Origin: Sphingomonas qomolangmaensis
GTDB lineage: Bacteria > Pseudomonadota > Alphaproteobacteria > Sphingomonadales > Sphingomonadaceae
Assembly (NCBI RefSeq): GCF_024496245.1
Contig: NZ_CP101740.1
Coordinates: 682,001 to 746,000 of the forward strand
Length of the DNA stretch: 64,000 nt
Reading direction: 5' to 3'
Part shown: piece by piece, positions 1-8,010 of the stretch
Layout: every line of letters starts with the position of its first letter
How positions within the stretch are numbered: the stretch's first letter is position 1
Made by a program: the position numbers and the translations under genes
The notes under the pieces: generated by a model
Database searches by the model: none
The model's input: only the letters and a program-made list of their open reading frames with translations
Told to the model about the DNA's origin: nothing

Positions 1-1245
1 GTGATAGACGGCTGGCTGAGGGAGCGTCTCGATACCGTGCTGCCTGCGATCATGCGCGAACAGGGTGTCGACATGTGGGTACTGGTCGCGCGCGAGAATT
101 TCGAGGAGCCGGTGATCGCCTCGATGCTCGATGCCGAGAGCATGGCGGCGCGGCGGCGGACGATCCTGGTGTTCTTCGATTCGGGTGAGGGACTGCCGTT
201 CGAGCGGCTGACGGTCAGCCGCTACCCGCTCGGCGATCTGTTCGAAGCCGATTGGGATCCTCACATCCAACCCGACCAATGGAAGCGGCTTACCGAGATC
301 ATCGCGGTGCGAAACCCCAAGCGGATCGCGATCAATTCGTCGCGCCGCACCGCCTATGCCGATGGCATGACGCTCAGCGCGCATGACGAGATGATGGCGG
401 CGCTGCCCGAATCGCTCCGCTCGCGCGTGGTTCGCGACGAGACGCTGGCGGTGCGCTGGCTCGAAACGCGCACCGCTGCCGAAATGGCGCGCTATCCGCA
501 GATCGTCGCGCTGGCGCATGCGATCATCGGCGAAGGGCTGTCGGACAAGGTCATCACCCCCGGCGTCACCACCACCGACGACGTGGTGTGGTGGTTCCGC
601 GAACGGATCGCCGCGCTCAAGCTCGATACCTGGTTTCAACCTTCGGTCGCGGTGAGCCGCCGGGGGGTGAAGGATACGCTCGACGGTGACACGGTGATCG
701 CGCCGGGCGACCTGATCTGGACCGATTTCGGCATCGAATATCTGCGGCTGCACACCGATACCCAGCAAAACGCGTATGTCTTGCGGCCCGGCGAGACGCA
801 GGCGCCCAAGGGGCTGCGCGACGGCCTGGCCGCCAACAACCGCGTCCAGGATGCGCTGACGACGTCGTTCCGCGTCGGCGACAGCGGCAACGCGATCCTG
901 GCGCGCGCGCGGGCCAAGGCGATCGCGCAAGGGCTGAACCCCAGCATCTATTCGCACCCGATCGGCTATCACGGCCATGGTGCGGGCACCGCGATCGGCT
1001 TTTGGGACAATCAGCAGCCCGACCCGCGCGGCGACTATCCGCTATACCCCAACACCGCCTGGTCGATCGAACTTGCCGCCACTGCCGCGGTGCCCGAATG
1101 GGGCGGCCAGCTGGTATCGTTCAAGACAGAGGAGGATGCCTATTATGACGGCAGCCGGGTCACCTATCTCGACGGACGCCAGACCGACTTATACCTGCTA
1201 GGCGGCACTCCCACCGCCAATCTCAAGCCCGGAATCCCCAAATGA
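1..1245 (+). CDS. M24 family metallopeptidase (Xaa-Pro aminopeptidase-like), 5' end cut by window
   Basis: Predicted dinuclear metal peptidase or creatinase-fold hydrolase. An N-terminal creatinase-like domain (about residues 1-150) is followed by the pita-bread catalytic domain. Metal ligands expected of M24 are visible: Asp242 in TDFG, Asp253 in HTDTQ, His326 in the HGHGAG region, Glu357 in SIELAA and a Glu in FKTEEDAYY. The frame is open at base 1 and the GTG there has no visible upstream context. Related sphingomonad proteins usually carry a signal peptide before the sequence seen here, so the true start is probably outside the window and the protein exported. The stop overlaps the PAP2 gene start (ATGA). 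The peptide substrate cannot be told from sequence. Confidence 0.85.
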   Translation: MIDGWLRERLDTVLPAIMREQGVDMWVLVARENFEEPVIASMLDAESMAARRRTILVFFDSGEGLPFERLTVSRYPLGDLFEADWDPHIQPDQWKRLTEIIAVRNPKRIAINSSRRTAYADGMTLSAHDEMMAALPESLRSRVVRDETLAVRWLETRTAAEMARYPQIVALAHAIIGEGLSDKVITPGVTTTDDVVWWFRERIAALKLDTWFQPSVAVSRRGVKDTLDGDTVIAPGDLIWTDFGIEYLRLHTDTQQNAYVLRPGETQAPKGLRDGLAANNRVQDALTTSFRVGDSGNAILARARAKAIAQGLNPSIYSHPIGYHGHGAGTAIGFWDNQQPDPRGDYPLYPNTAWSIELAATAAVPEWGGQLVSFKTEEDAYYDGSRVTYLDGRQTDLYLLGGTPTANLKPGIPK

Positions 1246-1973
1246 TTGCAAGCGACAGCGACGGTACCTGGCTGCACCGGCTGGACACGCGGATATTGGT
1301 CACGCTGCTGATCGTCATCGTCGCGCTTGGCGGTTTTGCCTATGTCGCGTCCGAAGTCGCCGAGGGCAATCCGCTGGCGATCGACCGGTGGCTGCTGCTC
1401 CTGCTGCGCAGCGTCGCCGATCCCGGGACGTCGATCGGTCCGCGCTGGTTCTCGCACGCGATGGTCGATTTCACCGCGCTGGGCGGGGGGACCGTGCTGA
1501 CGCTGGTGACGTTCTTCATCACCGGATACCTCGTGGCGCGGCGCAAGCTCGCGCTGGCGATGTTCGTGGCGTCGTCGATCGCCGCGGGCGGGCTGCTCAA
1601 TGCGCTGCTCAAGACCGCCTTCGTCCGCGCACGGCCCGATATCGTTCCCCATCTGGTCGAGGTCAGCTCGGCGAGCTTTCCCAGCGGCCATGCGATGAAT
1701 TCGGCGATGGTCTATCTGACCGGGGCAGCGTTGCTCGCTAGCGCCGAACCCAGCCGGCGGGTTCGGGTTTTCCTCATTACCGCCGCGCTGGTGCTTACCT
1801 TGCTGATCGGATTTTCGCGGGTGTTCCTGGGGGTCCATTTCCCCACCGACGTGCTGGCGGGATGGGCGGTAGGGATCGCCTGGGCGGTCGCGGCTTCATG
1901 GGTGGCCGGAATATTGCAGCGGCGTCACACGATTGAGGGCGCCGAGGGCACGACGACTTCGATCGCGCGCTGA
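1242..1973 (+). CDS. PAP2 superfamily membrane phosphatase
   Basis: Membrane phosphatase of the phosphatidic acid phosphatase type 2 / haloperoxidase family, 243 residues with several hydrophobic segments. The three catalytic motifs are present: K124 followed by RARPD, PSGH at 147-150, and SRVFLGVHFPTD at 192-203 with the catalytic His199 and Asp203. Family members remove phosphate from lipid phosphates (phosphatidate, undecaprenyl or phosphatidylglycerol phosphates); which one is used here is not determinable. The start overlaps the M24 gene by 4 bases, suggesting translational coupling. The 3' end overlaps the convergent lipid kinase gene by about 49 bases. Confidence 0.9.
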   Translation: MIASDSDGTWLHRLDTRILVTLLIVIVALGGFAYVASEVAEGNPLAIDRWLLLLLRSVADPGTSIGPRWFSHAMVDFTALGGGTVLTLVTFFITGYLVARRKLALAMFVASSIAAGGLLNALLKTAFVRARPDIVPHLVEVSSASFPSGHAMNSAMVYLTGAALLASAEPSRRVRVFLITAALVLTLLIGFSRVFLGVHFPTDVLAGWAVGIAWAVAASWVAGILQRRHTIEGAEGTTTSIAR

Positions 1974-2836
1974 GCGACGCGCACCGTCACCGGGGTGCGC
2001 GCCAGATTCTCGCCGTCGATCGAGATATTCTGGTGCGGCCGGGTGCGCAGCCGCAACTCGCGCCCGCGGAACTCGACGGTATTGGCGCTGCGCGACTTCA
2101 GCTTGAAGAATTTGGCGTACCAGTCGAACGCCAGCCGCATCAGGCTGCGCCCGGTCACCGCCTGGATGACGATGTCGCCGCTATCGACGTCGGTGGTCTC
2201 GATCAGTTCGACCCCGCCGTGGAAGCGGCCGTTGAAGATGCGGACTTCGCTCGCCCAGGTGCGGTGCTCGCCATGTTCGTCCTCGACGGTCAAGCGGAAC
2301 GGGCGGAAGTTCAGCAGGCACCACAGCGCCCAGCCGAGATAGCCGACGCGCCCGAGGTAGCGCTTGAGCTTGTGCGGAACGGTGTCGCCGATCATCGGCG
2401 ACAGCCCCAGCGCGGCGGCGTTCACGAAATAATCGTCGTCGATCATGCCGAGGTCGATCCGGCGCAGCCGTCCTGTGACGATCGCGTCGATCGCGCCGTC
2501 GAGATCGAGCGGCAACCCCAGCGTCCGCGCGAAGCTGTTGGCGGTGCCCAGCGGCAGGACCGCGAAGACGCAATCGGTGTTGGCGACGTCGTCGACCAGC
2601 CGCGACAGCGATCCATCGCCGCCGCCGACGATCACCATCGGCGCGCCGTCGCGCACGGCTTCGCGAACAAAGTCGTTGAGCTTCGACGGATCCTGCACCG
2701 CATGCGAGGCGATCAGCGTGATCCCCGCTTGCTCGAGCTTTTCCTTGGCCTGGTGGCACAGCGCCTCGCCCTTGCGCGAATGCGCGTTGACGATCAGCAC
2801 CGCCTCGCGGGGAATGGGACGGCTCAACGCTTGCAA
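1925..2836 (-). CDS. Diacylglycerol kinase family (lipid kinase) protein
   Basis: 303-residue protein of the DagK/YegS catalytic-domain family, which phosphorylates diacylglycerol or related lipids with ATP. The N-terminal strand LIVNAHSRKG and the nucleotide-binding glycine motif VGGGDGS (residues 70-76) are typical. LPLGTANSFARTLGLP matches the second conserved block of the family. The C-terminal beta-rich half ends in an IDGEN motif. It is convergent with a PAP2 phosphatase, the opposite activity on lipid phosphates, so a shared lipid-turnover role is plausible but inferred. Confidence 0.88.
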   Translation of the reverse strand: MQALSRPIPREAVLIVNAHSRKGEALCHQAKEKLEQAGITLIASHAVQDPSKLNDFVREAVRDGAPMVIVGGGDGSLSRLVDDVANTDCVFAVLPLGTANSFARTLGLPLDLDGAIDAIVTGRLRRIDLGMIDDDYFVNAAALGLSPMIGDTVPHKLKRYLGRVGYLGWALWCLLNFRPFRLTVEDEHGEHRTWASEVRIFNGRFHGGVELIETTDVDSGDIVIQAVTGRSLMRLAFDWYAKFFKLKSRSANTVEFRGRELRLRTRPHQNISIDGENLARTPVTVRVAQRAIEVVVPSAPSIV

Positions 2837-2933
2837 TCCGATCGTTTACGCAACGGTACCGTCTCCTTCGTGCAGCGATACGCCCTGCACCGGTCGTAAG
2901 CCGGCAAACCGCTTTCGGCCATAGCCGCGAAAA

Positions 2934-3908
2934 CTACGCGCGATCGGCAACCGCCAGGATCGCCGCCGCGACGCGCGCCGGATCGGTGTGATGCACCATA
3001 TGCCCCACCCAATCCATCCGCGTCGCCACCGCACCAGGCAATTGCTCGGCAAGCTTCGCCGATTGATCGGCCTGTACCACCAGCTTGTCGCCAACGCCCC
3101 AGACGATCGCGATCGGCAGATCGAGTTCGGCGTAGCGCGGCGAGAGGCGCGCCGCCGATGCGGGCATTTGGCCGCTGTCGATCGCGGTTGCGCGCAATTG
3201 CGATGGGCGCAGCATCAGCGTGAAGGGTATGTCCTTCAGGAATGCTTCGGTGGGGTCGGCGGGCGAGAAGACGAGCTTGTTGCCCAGCGGACCGGTCAGC
3301 CGGGTCTGCAGCGGCGCGACGGTGTTGGCGATCACGTCACCCAGGCCGGGCGAGCCCGCGACCGCCGCCATCACTGCGTCGGGACGCGGCGTCGCGAAGA
3401 AATAGCCCGACAGCAGCGCAAGCCCGCCGATCGCGTCGCGATGATCGAGCGCCCATGCCAGCGCGGGGAGGGTGCCCCAGCTATGCCCGACGACGATCGG
3501 GCGATCGATCCCGAGCTTGGCGCAGGCGGCGACCAGCAATTCGGCCTGACGCTCGGGCGTCCAGTCGATCCCGCGAGGACGCGGGGTATAGCCATAGCCG
3601 GGGCGATCGAACGCGATCACGCGATGCTGTTTCGCGAGAAGATCGATCAGCCCGCTGACGACGAAATCCTCGACCAGCGAGGCACTGCCGTGGATCAGTA
3701 CGATCGCCGGTCCGGCGCCGCGCTGATAATAATGCACCGGCATCCCATCGACCTCGACGAAGGCACCGATCGGCGGGTGATCGCGCTCGGCACGCGCTGC
3801 CGACCAGCGGTTGAAGATCGCCGCACCGGCCAGCGCGGCGATGCCTGCGCCGAGCCAGGTTGCGGGGGTGTTGCGGGCTATGTCGTTGGGTTTGCTTGCG
3901 TTGGCCAT
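2934..3908 (-). CDS. Alpha/beta hydrolase with N-terminal membrane anchor
   Basis: 324-residue alpha/beta-fold hydrolase. A hydrophobic segment at about 17-33 suggests an uncleaved anchor. The oxyanion HG (LIHGSAS, 71-77), nucleophile elbow GHSWG (Ser143), an acidic residue in WGVGDKLV and a C-terminal His in GHMVHH make a complete triad. The open frame runs much further upstream, but ATG at 3908 is preferred: it is preceded by a GAGGA-type ribosome site and by a GGAAC-N16-GGTT promoter at 3999-4023 on the same strand. The shared promoter type with the divergent small-protein gene suggests a general stress gene. Substrate unknown. Confidence 0.85.
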   Translation of the reverse strand: MANASKPNDIARNTPATWLGAGIAALAGAAIFNRWSAARAERDHPPIGAFVEVDGMPVHYYQRGAGPAIVLIHGSASLVEDFVVSGLIDLLAKQHRVIAFDRPGYGYTPRPRGIDWTPERQAELLVAACAKLGIDRPIVVGHSWGTLPALAWALDHRDAIGGLALLSGYFFATPRPDAVMAAVAGSPGLGDVIANTVAPLQTRLTGPLGNKLVFSPADPTEAFLKDIPFTLMLRPSQLRATAIDSGQMPASAARLSPRYAELDLPIAIVWGVGDKLVVQADQSAKLAEQLPGAVATRMDWVGHMVHHTDPARVAAAILAVADRA

Positions 3909-3998
3909 GATGATCCTCGATCCGAAAGATGGGGCAGTCGACCGAAGCGAATCGGGCGGGTTCGCGACAACGGCGGCGCGGCCGTCGATACCCGCACC

Positions 3999-4023
3999 AA
4001 CCATGGGTTTTGCCGAACGTTCC
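3999..4023 (-). promoter_or_regulatory. Candidate EcfG-type (general stress sigma) promoter for the alpha/beta hydrolase
   Basis: Reading the minus strand, GGAAC lies at 4023-4019, then 16 bases, then GGTT at 4002-3999. This fits the alphaproteobacterial EcfG consensus GGAAC-N16/17-cGTT except for the first -10 base. The ATG of the hydrolase is about 90 bases downstream. Confidence 0.55.
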
Positions 4024-4060
4024 GCGCCGAAAGAGATACCGCAGCAACGCCGATACCGCA

Positions 4061-4085
4061 GGAACGCCCGGTCGCGGCGATGGTT
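4061..4085 (+). promoter_or_regulatory. Candidate EcfG-type promoter for the disordered small-protein genes
   Basis: GGAAC at 4061-4065, 16-base spacer, GGTT at 4082-4085, with the ATG at 4107. It is back to back with the minus-strand motif at 3999-4023 and has the identical -35, spacer and -10 pattern, which makes chance less likely. Confidence 0.6.
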
Positions 4086-4106
4086 GAGCGGGGGAGGAGT
4101 CTTTCC

Positions 4107-4469
4107 ATGACCGACGATCCAGCTTCGACATCGAACACCCCGATCCCGTCGCGCCCGACCGCGACCGCGATCGGCGACGGCCCCGGCTATTCGGGGCAGG
4201 ACCATGGCACCGCCGACCAAAGCGATCCCGACCGTGCACGCAAGCCGGCGCTTGCCGCCGACGAACAAGCGACGCGCGGCGCGGTTGCATCGGCGGTCGA
4301 TCTGCGCGGCCTGCCTGCCGATGCCGGCTATCGCGGCGCGCCGCAGCAGGGGACGGGCGAAGTCCATGGCAGCGGCGCTGGCGCTGGAGGCGGCAATCCC
4401 GGCGAGGATTATGACAGCGATACCGGCGGCGACCAGAGCGAAGATCAGGGCGTTCCGCCCTCGATCTGA
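4107..4469 (+). CDS. Small acidic, probably disordered protein
   Basis: 120 residues, rich in Gly, Ser, Asp, Ala and Pro, with no hydrophobic core and no recognisable domain. It contains GPGYSGQDHG, which resembles YHGPGQLGDQ in the next gene, so the two may be distantly related. ATG 4107 follows a strong GGGGAGGAG ribosome site and an EcfG-type promoter; the frame is open far upstream but that part is a shadow of the hydrolase. The composition resembles hydrophilic stress proteins. Function unknown. Confidence 0.65.
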   Translation: MTDDPASTSNTPIPSRPTATAIGDGPGYSGQDHGTADQSDPDRARKPALAADEQATRGAVASAVDLRGLPADAGYRGAPQQGTGEVHGSGAGAGGGNPGEDYDSDTGGDQSEDQGVPPSI

Positions 4470-4507
4470 CCGCACGCCACAACCATTTCCCCTTTGAAGG
4501 ATAGAGC

Positions 4508-4768
4508 ATGAGCGACAAGCAACCGATGCAGGCGAGCGGCCAGGATACCGACCGCAATGCGCCCGACGGCGTCAGCGATACCAAGATCAGCGGCAAGACC
4601 AGCAGCGAAAGCTCGGGCGCTGCCTATCCCAACCCGCACACCGGCAAGGACGGGAACCCCGATGCCGACAAACATGGTGGGCAGACCGAGATCGCCTATC
4701 ATGGTCCGGGGCAGCTGGGCGACCAGAAGGTCGGCGAAACCAAGAATGCGGTGACCGAGGGCAACTAG
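4508..4768 (+). CDS. Small hydrophilic protein of unknown function
   Basis: 86 residues, strongly hydrophilic (Asp, Lys, Gly, Asn, Ser, Gln), no membrane segment, no signal peptide, predicted disordered. It begins 38 bases after the previous small gene with GAAGGA a few bases before the ATG, so the two are probably co-transcribed. Clusters with YciE/F-like and GlsB-like genes point to desiccation, osmotic or general stress, but this rests on context and composition only. Confidence 0.65.
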   Translation: MSDKQPMQASGQDTDRNAPDGVSDTKISGKTSSESSGAAYPNPHTGKDGNPDADKHGGQTEIAYHGPGQLGDQKVGETKNAVTEGN

Positions 4769-4862
4769 CCCAGGTTTCGCGAGCGGCCTGGAACTATGCC
4801 GCCAGGCCAGCCGCTTAGCAATCAGGACCGAGCGCCCCGCTCGGATGATCAGGAGTTTTTGT

Positions 4863-5366
4863 ATGTCGACCCCCGAAACGCTGAACGACATCTATGTCGA
4901 CGAACTCAAGGATCTGTATTCGGCGAACGACCAGATGCTGAAGGTCGTCAAGAAGATGACGACCAAGGCGAGCGATGCCGCGCTGAAGGAAATGCTGACC
5001 AAGTCGCATGAGGGCATCACCGCGCATACCGCGGTGATCAAGGAACTGATCGCCGGACAGGACGAGAAGGTTTCGAAGGAGCATTGCAAGGGCATGGAAG
5101 GGCTGGTTGCCGAGGCGACCAAGCATGTGCTCGAAGAGGGGCCCAAAAAAGGTCCGATGCTCGATGTGCTGATCATCGCGCAATATCAGCGCATGACGCA
5201 TTACGGGCTGGCCGGCTTCGGCACCGCCGCGGCCTATGCCAAGGCGCTGGGCCTGAAGGACGACGACAAGAAGCTGCGCGCCGCGACCAAGGAAATCTAC
5301 GGTAGCGACGAATATATGACACGGCTCGCTGAAACCACGGTGAACATCGACGCCAAGGACGCCTGA
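4863..5366 (+). CDS. DUF892 (YciE/YciF-type) ferritin-like protein
   Basis: 167-residue all-helical protein starting with TPETLNDIYVDELKDLYSAN, characteristic of the DUF892 / YciE-YciF family. Members have a ferritin-like four-helix fold, and some are induced by osmotic or general stress. Acidic and His residues spaced along the helices (E-L-K-D-L-Y, K-S-H-E-G, E-E-G) fit a di-iron site. ATG 4863 is chosen over the upstream in-frame ATG because AGGAG precedes it at normal distance. A GGAAC at 4790 lacks a good -10, so the gene may depend on the upstream stress promoter. Confidence 0.85.
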   Translation: MSTPETLNDIYVDELKDLYSANDQMLKVVKKMTTKASDAALKEMLTKSHEGITAHTAVIKELIAGQDEKVSKEHCKGMEGLVAEATKHVLEEGPKKGPMLDVLIIAQYQRMTHYGLAGFGTAAAYAKALGLKDDDKKLRAATKEIYGSDEYMTRLAETTVNIDAKDA

Positions 5367-5374
5367 CCGGTTGC

Positions 5375-5401
5375 GCCCGCCCCGGCAGTGCCGGAGCGGG
5401 C
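5375..5401. terminator. Hairpin between convergent genes
   Basis: Stem GCCCGC plus CCGGC pairing with GCCGG plus GCGGGC, a 3-base loop, one small bulge on each side, followed on the plus strand by GGTTCCTTT. It sits between the DUF892 gene and the convergent PAS-LuxR gene and could end both transcripts. Confidence 0.6.
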
Positions 5402-5409
5402 GGTTCCTT

Positions 5410-6867
5410 TCAATCGCGGCGCGTGCCCATGCCGCGCTCGCGTCCCCATACGACCGCGCCGCTGCGGCGGTTCACCCCGATCTTGGCATAGAGCCGCGCG
5501 ACATGGTTGCGGACGGTGTTGCGCGACAGCCCGAGCTGCACCGCGATCGCATTGTCGTCGAGATCGTCGCAGATCAGCTCGAGGATCTCGCGTTCGCGGG
5601 GGCTGAGGTTGCTCGGGGGAGCAGGCGCCTCGGGACGGCGTAGCGTTGCGAGCTTGTCGAGGATCGAATGGCTCAGCCAATTGGCGTCCTTCATCACCGC
5701 GTCGATCGCATCGGCCAGTTCGCGCTCGCTTTGCTTGCGCGAGGTGACGTCCTGGCACACCCACAATACGCATGGCGCGCCTTCGACGCTGATCGTCTCG
5801 GCCGAAATCAGGCAGTCGATCGGAGCGCCAGTGCGCGAGCGCAGGATCGCTTCGGCGTCGCGGACCGCGCCCAACTCGACCAGTTGCCGCTCGAGCGACT
5901 GGCCGAGCTGGGGGTCTTCCCATAGCTGCAGATCGTCGGCGGTCTGCCCGATCGCCTGACGGGCGTCATGCCCGGTGAGCGCGCGGAACGCCGCGTTGAC
6001 GCTCGCAATCCGGTGATCGCAATCGGCGGTCACCACCATCGCGACCGGCGCCATTTCGAAGACCGAGCGAAGATGATGCTCGCTTGCGGCAAGCGCCTGC
6101 TCGGCGCGGCGCCTGGGTTCGAGATCGGCGAAGGTCAGCAGCAGCGAATCCTCGCCGGTGACGTCGATCGGCTGGCCCGCGAACAGCACCAGCCGGCGCG
6201 ATCCGTCGGCGACGCGAAGCTCGGCCTCGGCCTGCGCGACGATTTCGCCCTCCTCTATCCGGCGGCGCACCGCGACCGGATCGGCGAGATTGGCGAGCAG
6301 GTCGAGCCCGAACAGCGACTTGCCGGTGAGTGCTTCGGGGGTGAAACCGGTCAGCGTCTCGAAGCCGGCATTGACCTGGACGATCCGCTGGTCATGCAGC
6401 CGCACGACGATCGCGGGGGCGGGGTTGGCGTTGAACATCGCCGCGAACCGCGCCTCGGCATCGAACCGCGCCGATACGTCGTCGATCACCAGCGCGAGAT
6501 ATTCGGCTTCGCCGCCGTCGATATCCATGACGACATCGCGCACCTGGTGGATCCAGCGCGCCTGATCGTCACCCGCCGGTGCGACTTCGACGATCAGGTC
6601 GGGGAAGCTGTCGCCCGCGAGCAGGCGGAAGAGCGGATATTCACGATGCTTGAGCGGGCGATGGTCGTGGGTGCGCAGGGTGAAGCGCTCGGCATAGCCC
6701 TCCGCCGTCGTACCCAGTTCGGCCAGCGTGCCCACGCCGTGCATTCGAAGCGCGGCGGCGTTCGCGCTCAGGATCGTTCCCGCGGGATCGATCAGGATCA
6801 CCCCGTCGAGCAATTGCGCGGTCAGCTGTTCGAGATGACGGAGGGCGGGCTGGTCGGGGTTGGTCAT
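5410..6867 (-). CDS. Multi-PAS LuxR-type transcriptional regulator
   Basis: 485-residue cytosolic regulator. Three PAS modules are visible: the first from about residue 15 (LLDGVILIDPAGTILSAN) with a PAC-like continuation, the second with MFNANPAPAIVVR and the third with SVFEMAPVAMVV. A short linker leads to a C-terminal LuxR/GerE helix-turn-helix (LSPREREILELICDDL through SRNTVRNHVARLYAKIG). No receiver or kinase domain is present. ATG 6867 gives a domain-length N-terminus but has no ribosome site. An upstream GGAAC-N16-CGCT on the same strand would place the transcript start almost at the ATG, so a leaderless mRNA is possible; an upstream in-frame start cannot be excluded. The sensed signal is unknown. 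Confidence 0.85.
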   Translation of the reverse strand: MTNPDQPALRHLEQLTAQLLDGVILIDPAGTILSANAAALRMHGVGTLAELGTTAEGYAERFTLRTHDHRPLKHREYPLFRLLAGDSFPDLIVEVAPAGDDQARWIHQVRDVVMDIDGGEAEYLALVIDDVSARFDAEARFAAMFNANPAPAIVVRLHDQRIVQVNAGFETLTGFTPEALTGKSLFGLDLLANLADPVAVRRRIEEGEIVAQAEAELRVADGSRRLVLFAGQPIDVTGEDSLLLTFADLEPRRRAEQALAASEHHLRSVFEMAPVAMVVTADCDHRIASVNAAFRALTGHDARQAIGQTADDLQLWEDPQLGQSLERQLVELGAVRDAEAILRSRTGAPIDCLISAETISVEGAPCVLWVCQDVTSRKQSERELADAIDAVMKDANWLSHSILDKLATLRRPEAPAPPSNLSPREREILELICDDLDDNAIAVQLGLSRNTVRNHVARLYAKIGVNRRSGAVVWGRERGMGTRRD

Positions 6868-6968
6868 GCCAGCACAAGCGTTCGACCGCGGTCGCCGTTC
6901 CTTGGCCGTGCACCAATCCACTTGGTGCTGCCGCATCAAGTCGGACCGGGCACCGGCTCGGGCCGATC

Positions 6969-6993
6969 TGAACATCGTCGCCCATCGGCGGTT
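6969..6993 (+). promoter_or_regulatory. Weaker EcfG-like promoter before the GlsB/YmgE gene
   Basis: TGAAC at 6969-6973, 16-base spacer, GGTT at 6990-6993, ATG at 7026. It differs from the other three candidates only in the first -35 base. GlsB/YmgE genes are common members of EcfG regulons, which adds weight. Confidence 0.4.
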
Positions 6994-7025
6994 TAGCCCT
7001 CACGAAACAAGCGAAGGGAAACACC

Positions 7026-7295
7026 ATGGGCATTATCGTCCTTCTTGTCGTCGGCGGATTGATCGGCTGGGTCGCCAGCATGATCATGCGTACCAACGGC
7101 CAACAAGGCATCATCCTCAACATCGTTGTCGGAATCGTCGGCGCGTTGCTTGCAGGGTTCATCATCACCCCGCTGATCGGCGGCAGCCCCATCACCAGCG
7201 GCGAAATTTCGATCCAGTCGGTGCTGGTGTCGCTGGTCGGCGCAGTCGTGCTGCTTGCCATCATCAACATGTTTCGCCGCGGTGCGGTACGTTGA
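7026..7295 (+). CDS. GlsB/YeaQ/YmgE family stress-response membrane protein
   Basis: 89-residue integral membrane protein made of three hydrophobic segments rich in Gly and Ile/Val. The family hallmark GGLIGWVASMIM appears near residue 10 and a short basic tail (FRRGAVR) closes it. Homologues (transglycosylase-associated proteins) are induced by stress, but their biochemical function is not established. ATG 7026 follows GAAGGGAA. The next gene starts 17 bases downstream, so they form one transcript ending at the hairpin at 7867. Confidence 0.9.
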   Translation: MGIIVLLVVGGLIGWVASMIMRTNGQQGIILNIVVGIVGALLAGFIITPLIGGSPITSGEISIQSVLVSLVGAVVLLAIINMFRRGAVR

Positions 7296-7312
7296 ATTCA
7301 GGAGATCACAAC

Positions 7313-7843
7313 ATGACCACCAATGTAGCTTCGGCAATGTTCGACACGCCAGCAGAAGCCGACCGCGCCGTCGCGGATCTGCGCCAGGCCGGCGTCCCCG
7401 ATGCCGCGCTGTCGATCGTGACTCGCCACGACGGCGTCAACAGCACCGCGCATGGCGATGGTGAAGCCGTCGACGACGGCCAGGGAAGCGTGATGCGCGG
7501 TATCCTGGGCGGCGGCGCGCTCGGCGCCGGGCTCGGCATCGCGGCGCTCGCCATTCCCGGCGTCGGACCGCTGGTCGCCGCAGGGGCGATCGCGGCTACG
7601 GCAGTCCCCGGCGCGATGGCGGTCGGTGCGGCAGCGGGCGCGGTTGCGGGCACCGCGAACGAGACGCTGCTCAACCACGGCATCGATGAGGAAGACGCCG
7701 GCTATTATGGCGACCATCTGGGGCGCGGCGGCGTGCTGGTGTCGGTCGAGGCGAATTCGGGCACCGTGTCGGGCGAGACTGTTACCGACATCCTGTACCG
7801 CAATGGCGGCCACAGCTCGCGGCGCTCGCGTCTCACGACCTGA
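7313..7843 (+). CDS. YflT/GSP17M-like stress protein with glycine-zipper region
   Basis: 176 residues. The N-terminal 45 residues (SAMFDTPAEADRAVADLRQAGV, then a strand with SIVTRHDG) have the alternating pattern of general-stress-protein 17M/YflT domains. A long Gly/Ala stretch at about 65-120 (GGGALGAGLGIAALAIPGVG and following) could form a membrane-embedded glycine zipper. The C-terminal GRGGVLVSVEA segment looks like a second small alpha/beta unit. ATG follows AGGAGAT. It is co-oriented and nearly contiguous with the GlsB gene; a stress role is inferred. Confidence 0.7.
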   Translation: MTTNVASAMFDTPAEADRAVADLRQAGVPDAALSIVTRHDGVNSTAHGDGEAVDDGQGSVMRGILGGGALGAGLGIAALAIPGVGPLVAAGAIAATAVPGAMAVGAAAGAVAGTANETLLNHGIDEEDAGYYGDHLGRGGVLVSVEANSGTVSGETVTDILYRNGGHSSRRSRLTT

Positions 7844-7866
7844 GGTGGCCTAAGGCCAAATAAGCG

Positions 7867-7894
7867 AAAGGCCGCCCCTTGCAGGGCGGCCTTT
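7867..7894. terminator. Perfect 11-bp hairpin terminator
   Basis: AAAGGCCGCCC pairs perfectly with GGGCGGCCTTT around a 6-base loop. The A/T ends give a short U-tract in both directions, so it can serve the glycine-zipper gene on the plus strand and the micro-ORFs ending at 7921 on the minus strand. Confidence 0.8.
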
Positions 7895-7920
7895 CCATTG
7901 TCGACTGAAGCCGGCAATAT

Positions 7921-7995
7921 TTAGGCGCGAAGCCGTCCCGCCGAGGCGATCATGGTTGTGCCCGAAGCCGCATTCAGTGCGTGACAATGAGACAT
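7921..7995 (-). CDS. 24-residue micro-ORF with exceptionally strong Shine-Dalgarno
   Basis: Encodes MSHCHALNAASGTTMIASAG followed by RLRA. The ATG at 7995 lies 7 bases after the GGAGG core of a 13-base match (7998-8010) to the extended complement of the 16S rRNA 3' tail. I recognise no family. Two His/Cys near the N-terminus and a basic C-terminus are the only notable features. It follows the 40-codon ORF whose stop codon is inside this ribosome site, and ends just before a bidirectional terminator. It could be a real small protein or a translated leader. Confidence 0.5.
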   Translation of the reverse strand: MSHCHALNAASGTTMIASAGRLRA

Positions 7996-7997
7996 TC

Positions 7998-8010
7998 GAT
8001 CACCTCCTTT
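7998..8010 (-). promoter_or_regulatory. 13-base extended Shine-Dalgarno
   Basis: Minus-strand AAAGGAGGTGATC is perfectly complementary to the usual bacterial 16S rRNA 3' end GATCACCTCCTTT. The TGA within it is the stop codon of the upstream 40-codon ORF, which would couple the two. Confidence 0.7.

Noticed and set aside
3909..4475. N-terminal extension of the alpha/beta hydrolase frame
   Set aside because: Overlaps the divergent small-protein gene and two promoter motifs; ATG 3908 has the ribosome site.
4790..4820. EcfG promoter before the DUF892 gene
   Set aside because: GGAAC is present but no GTT at 16 or 17 bases (CCGC/CGCT), so not called; the gene may be read from the upstream promoter.
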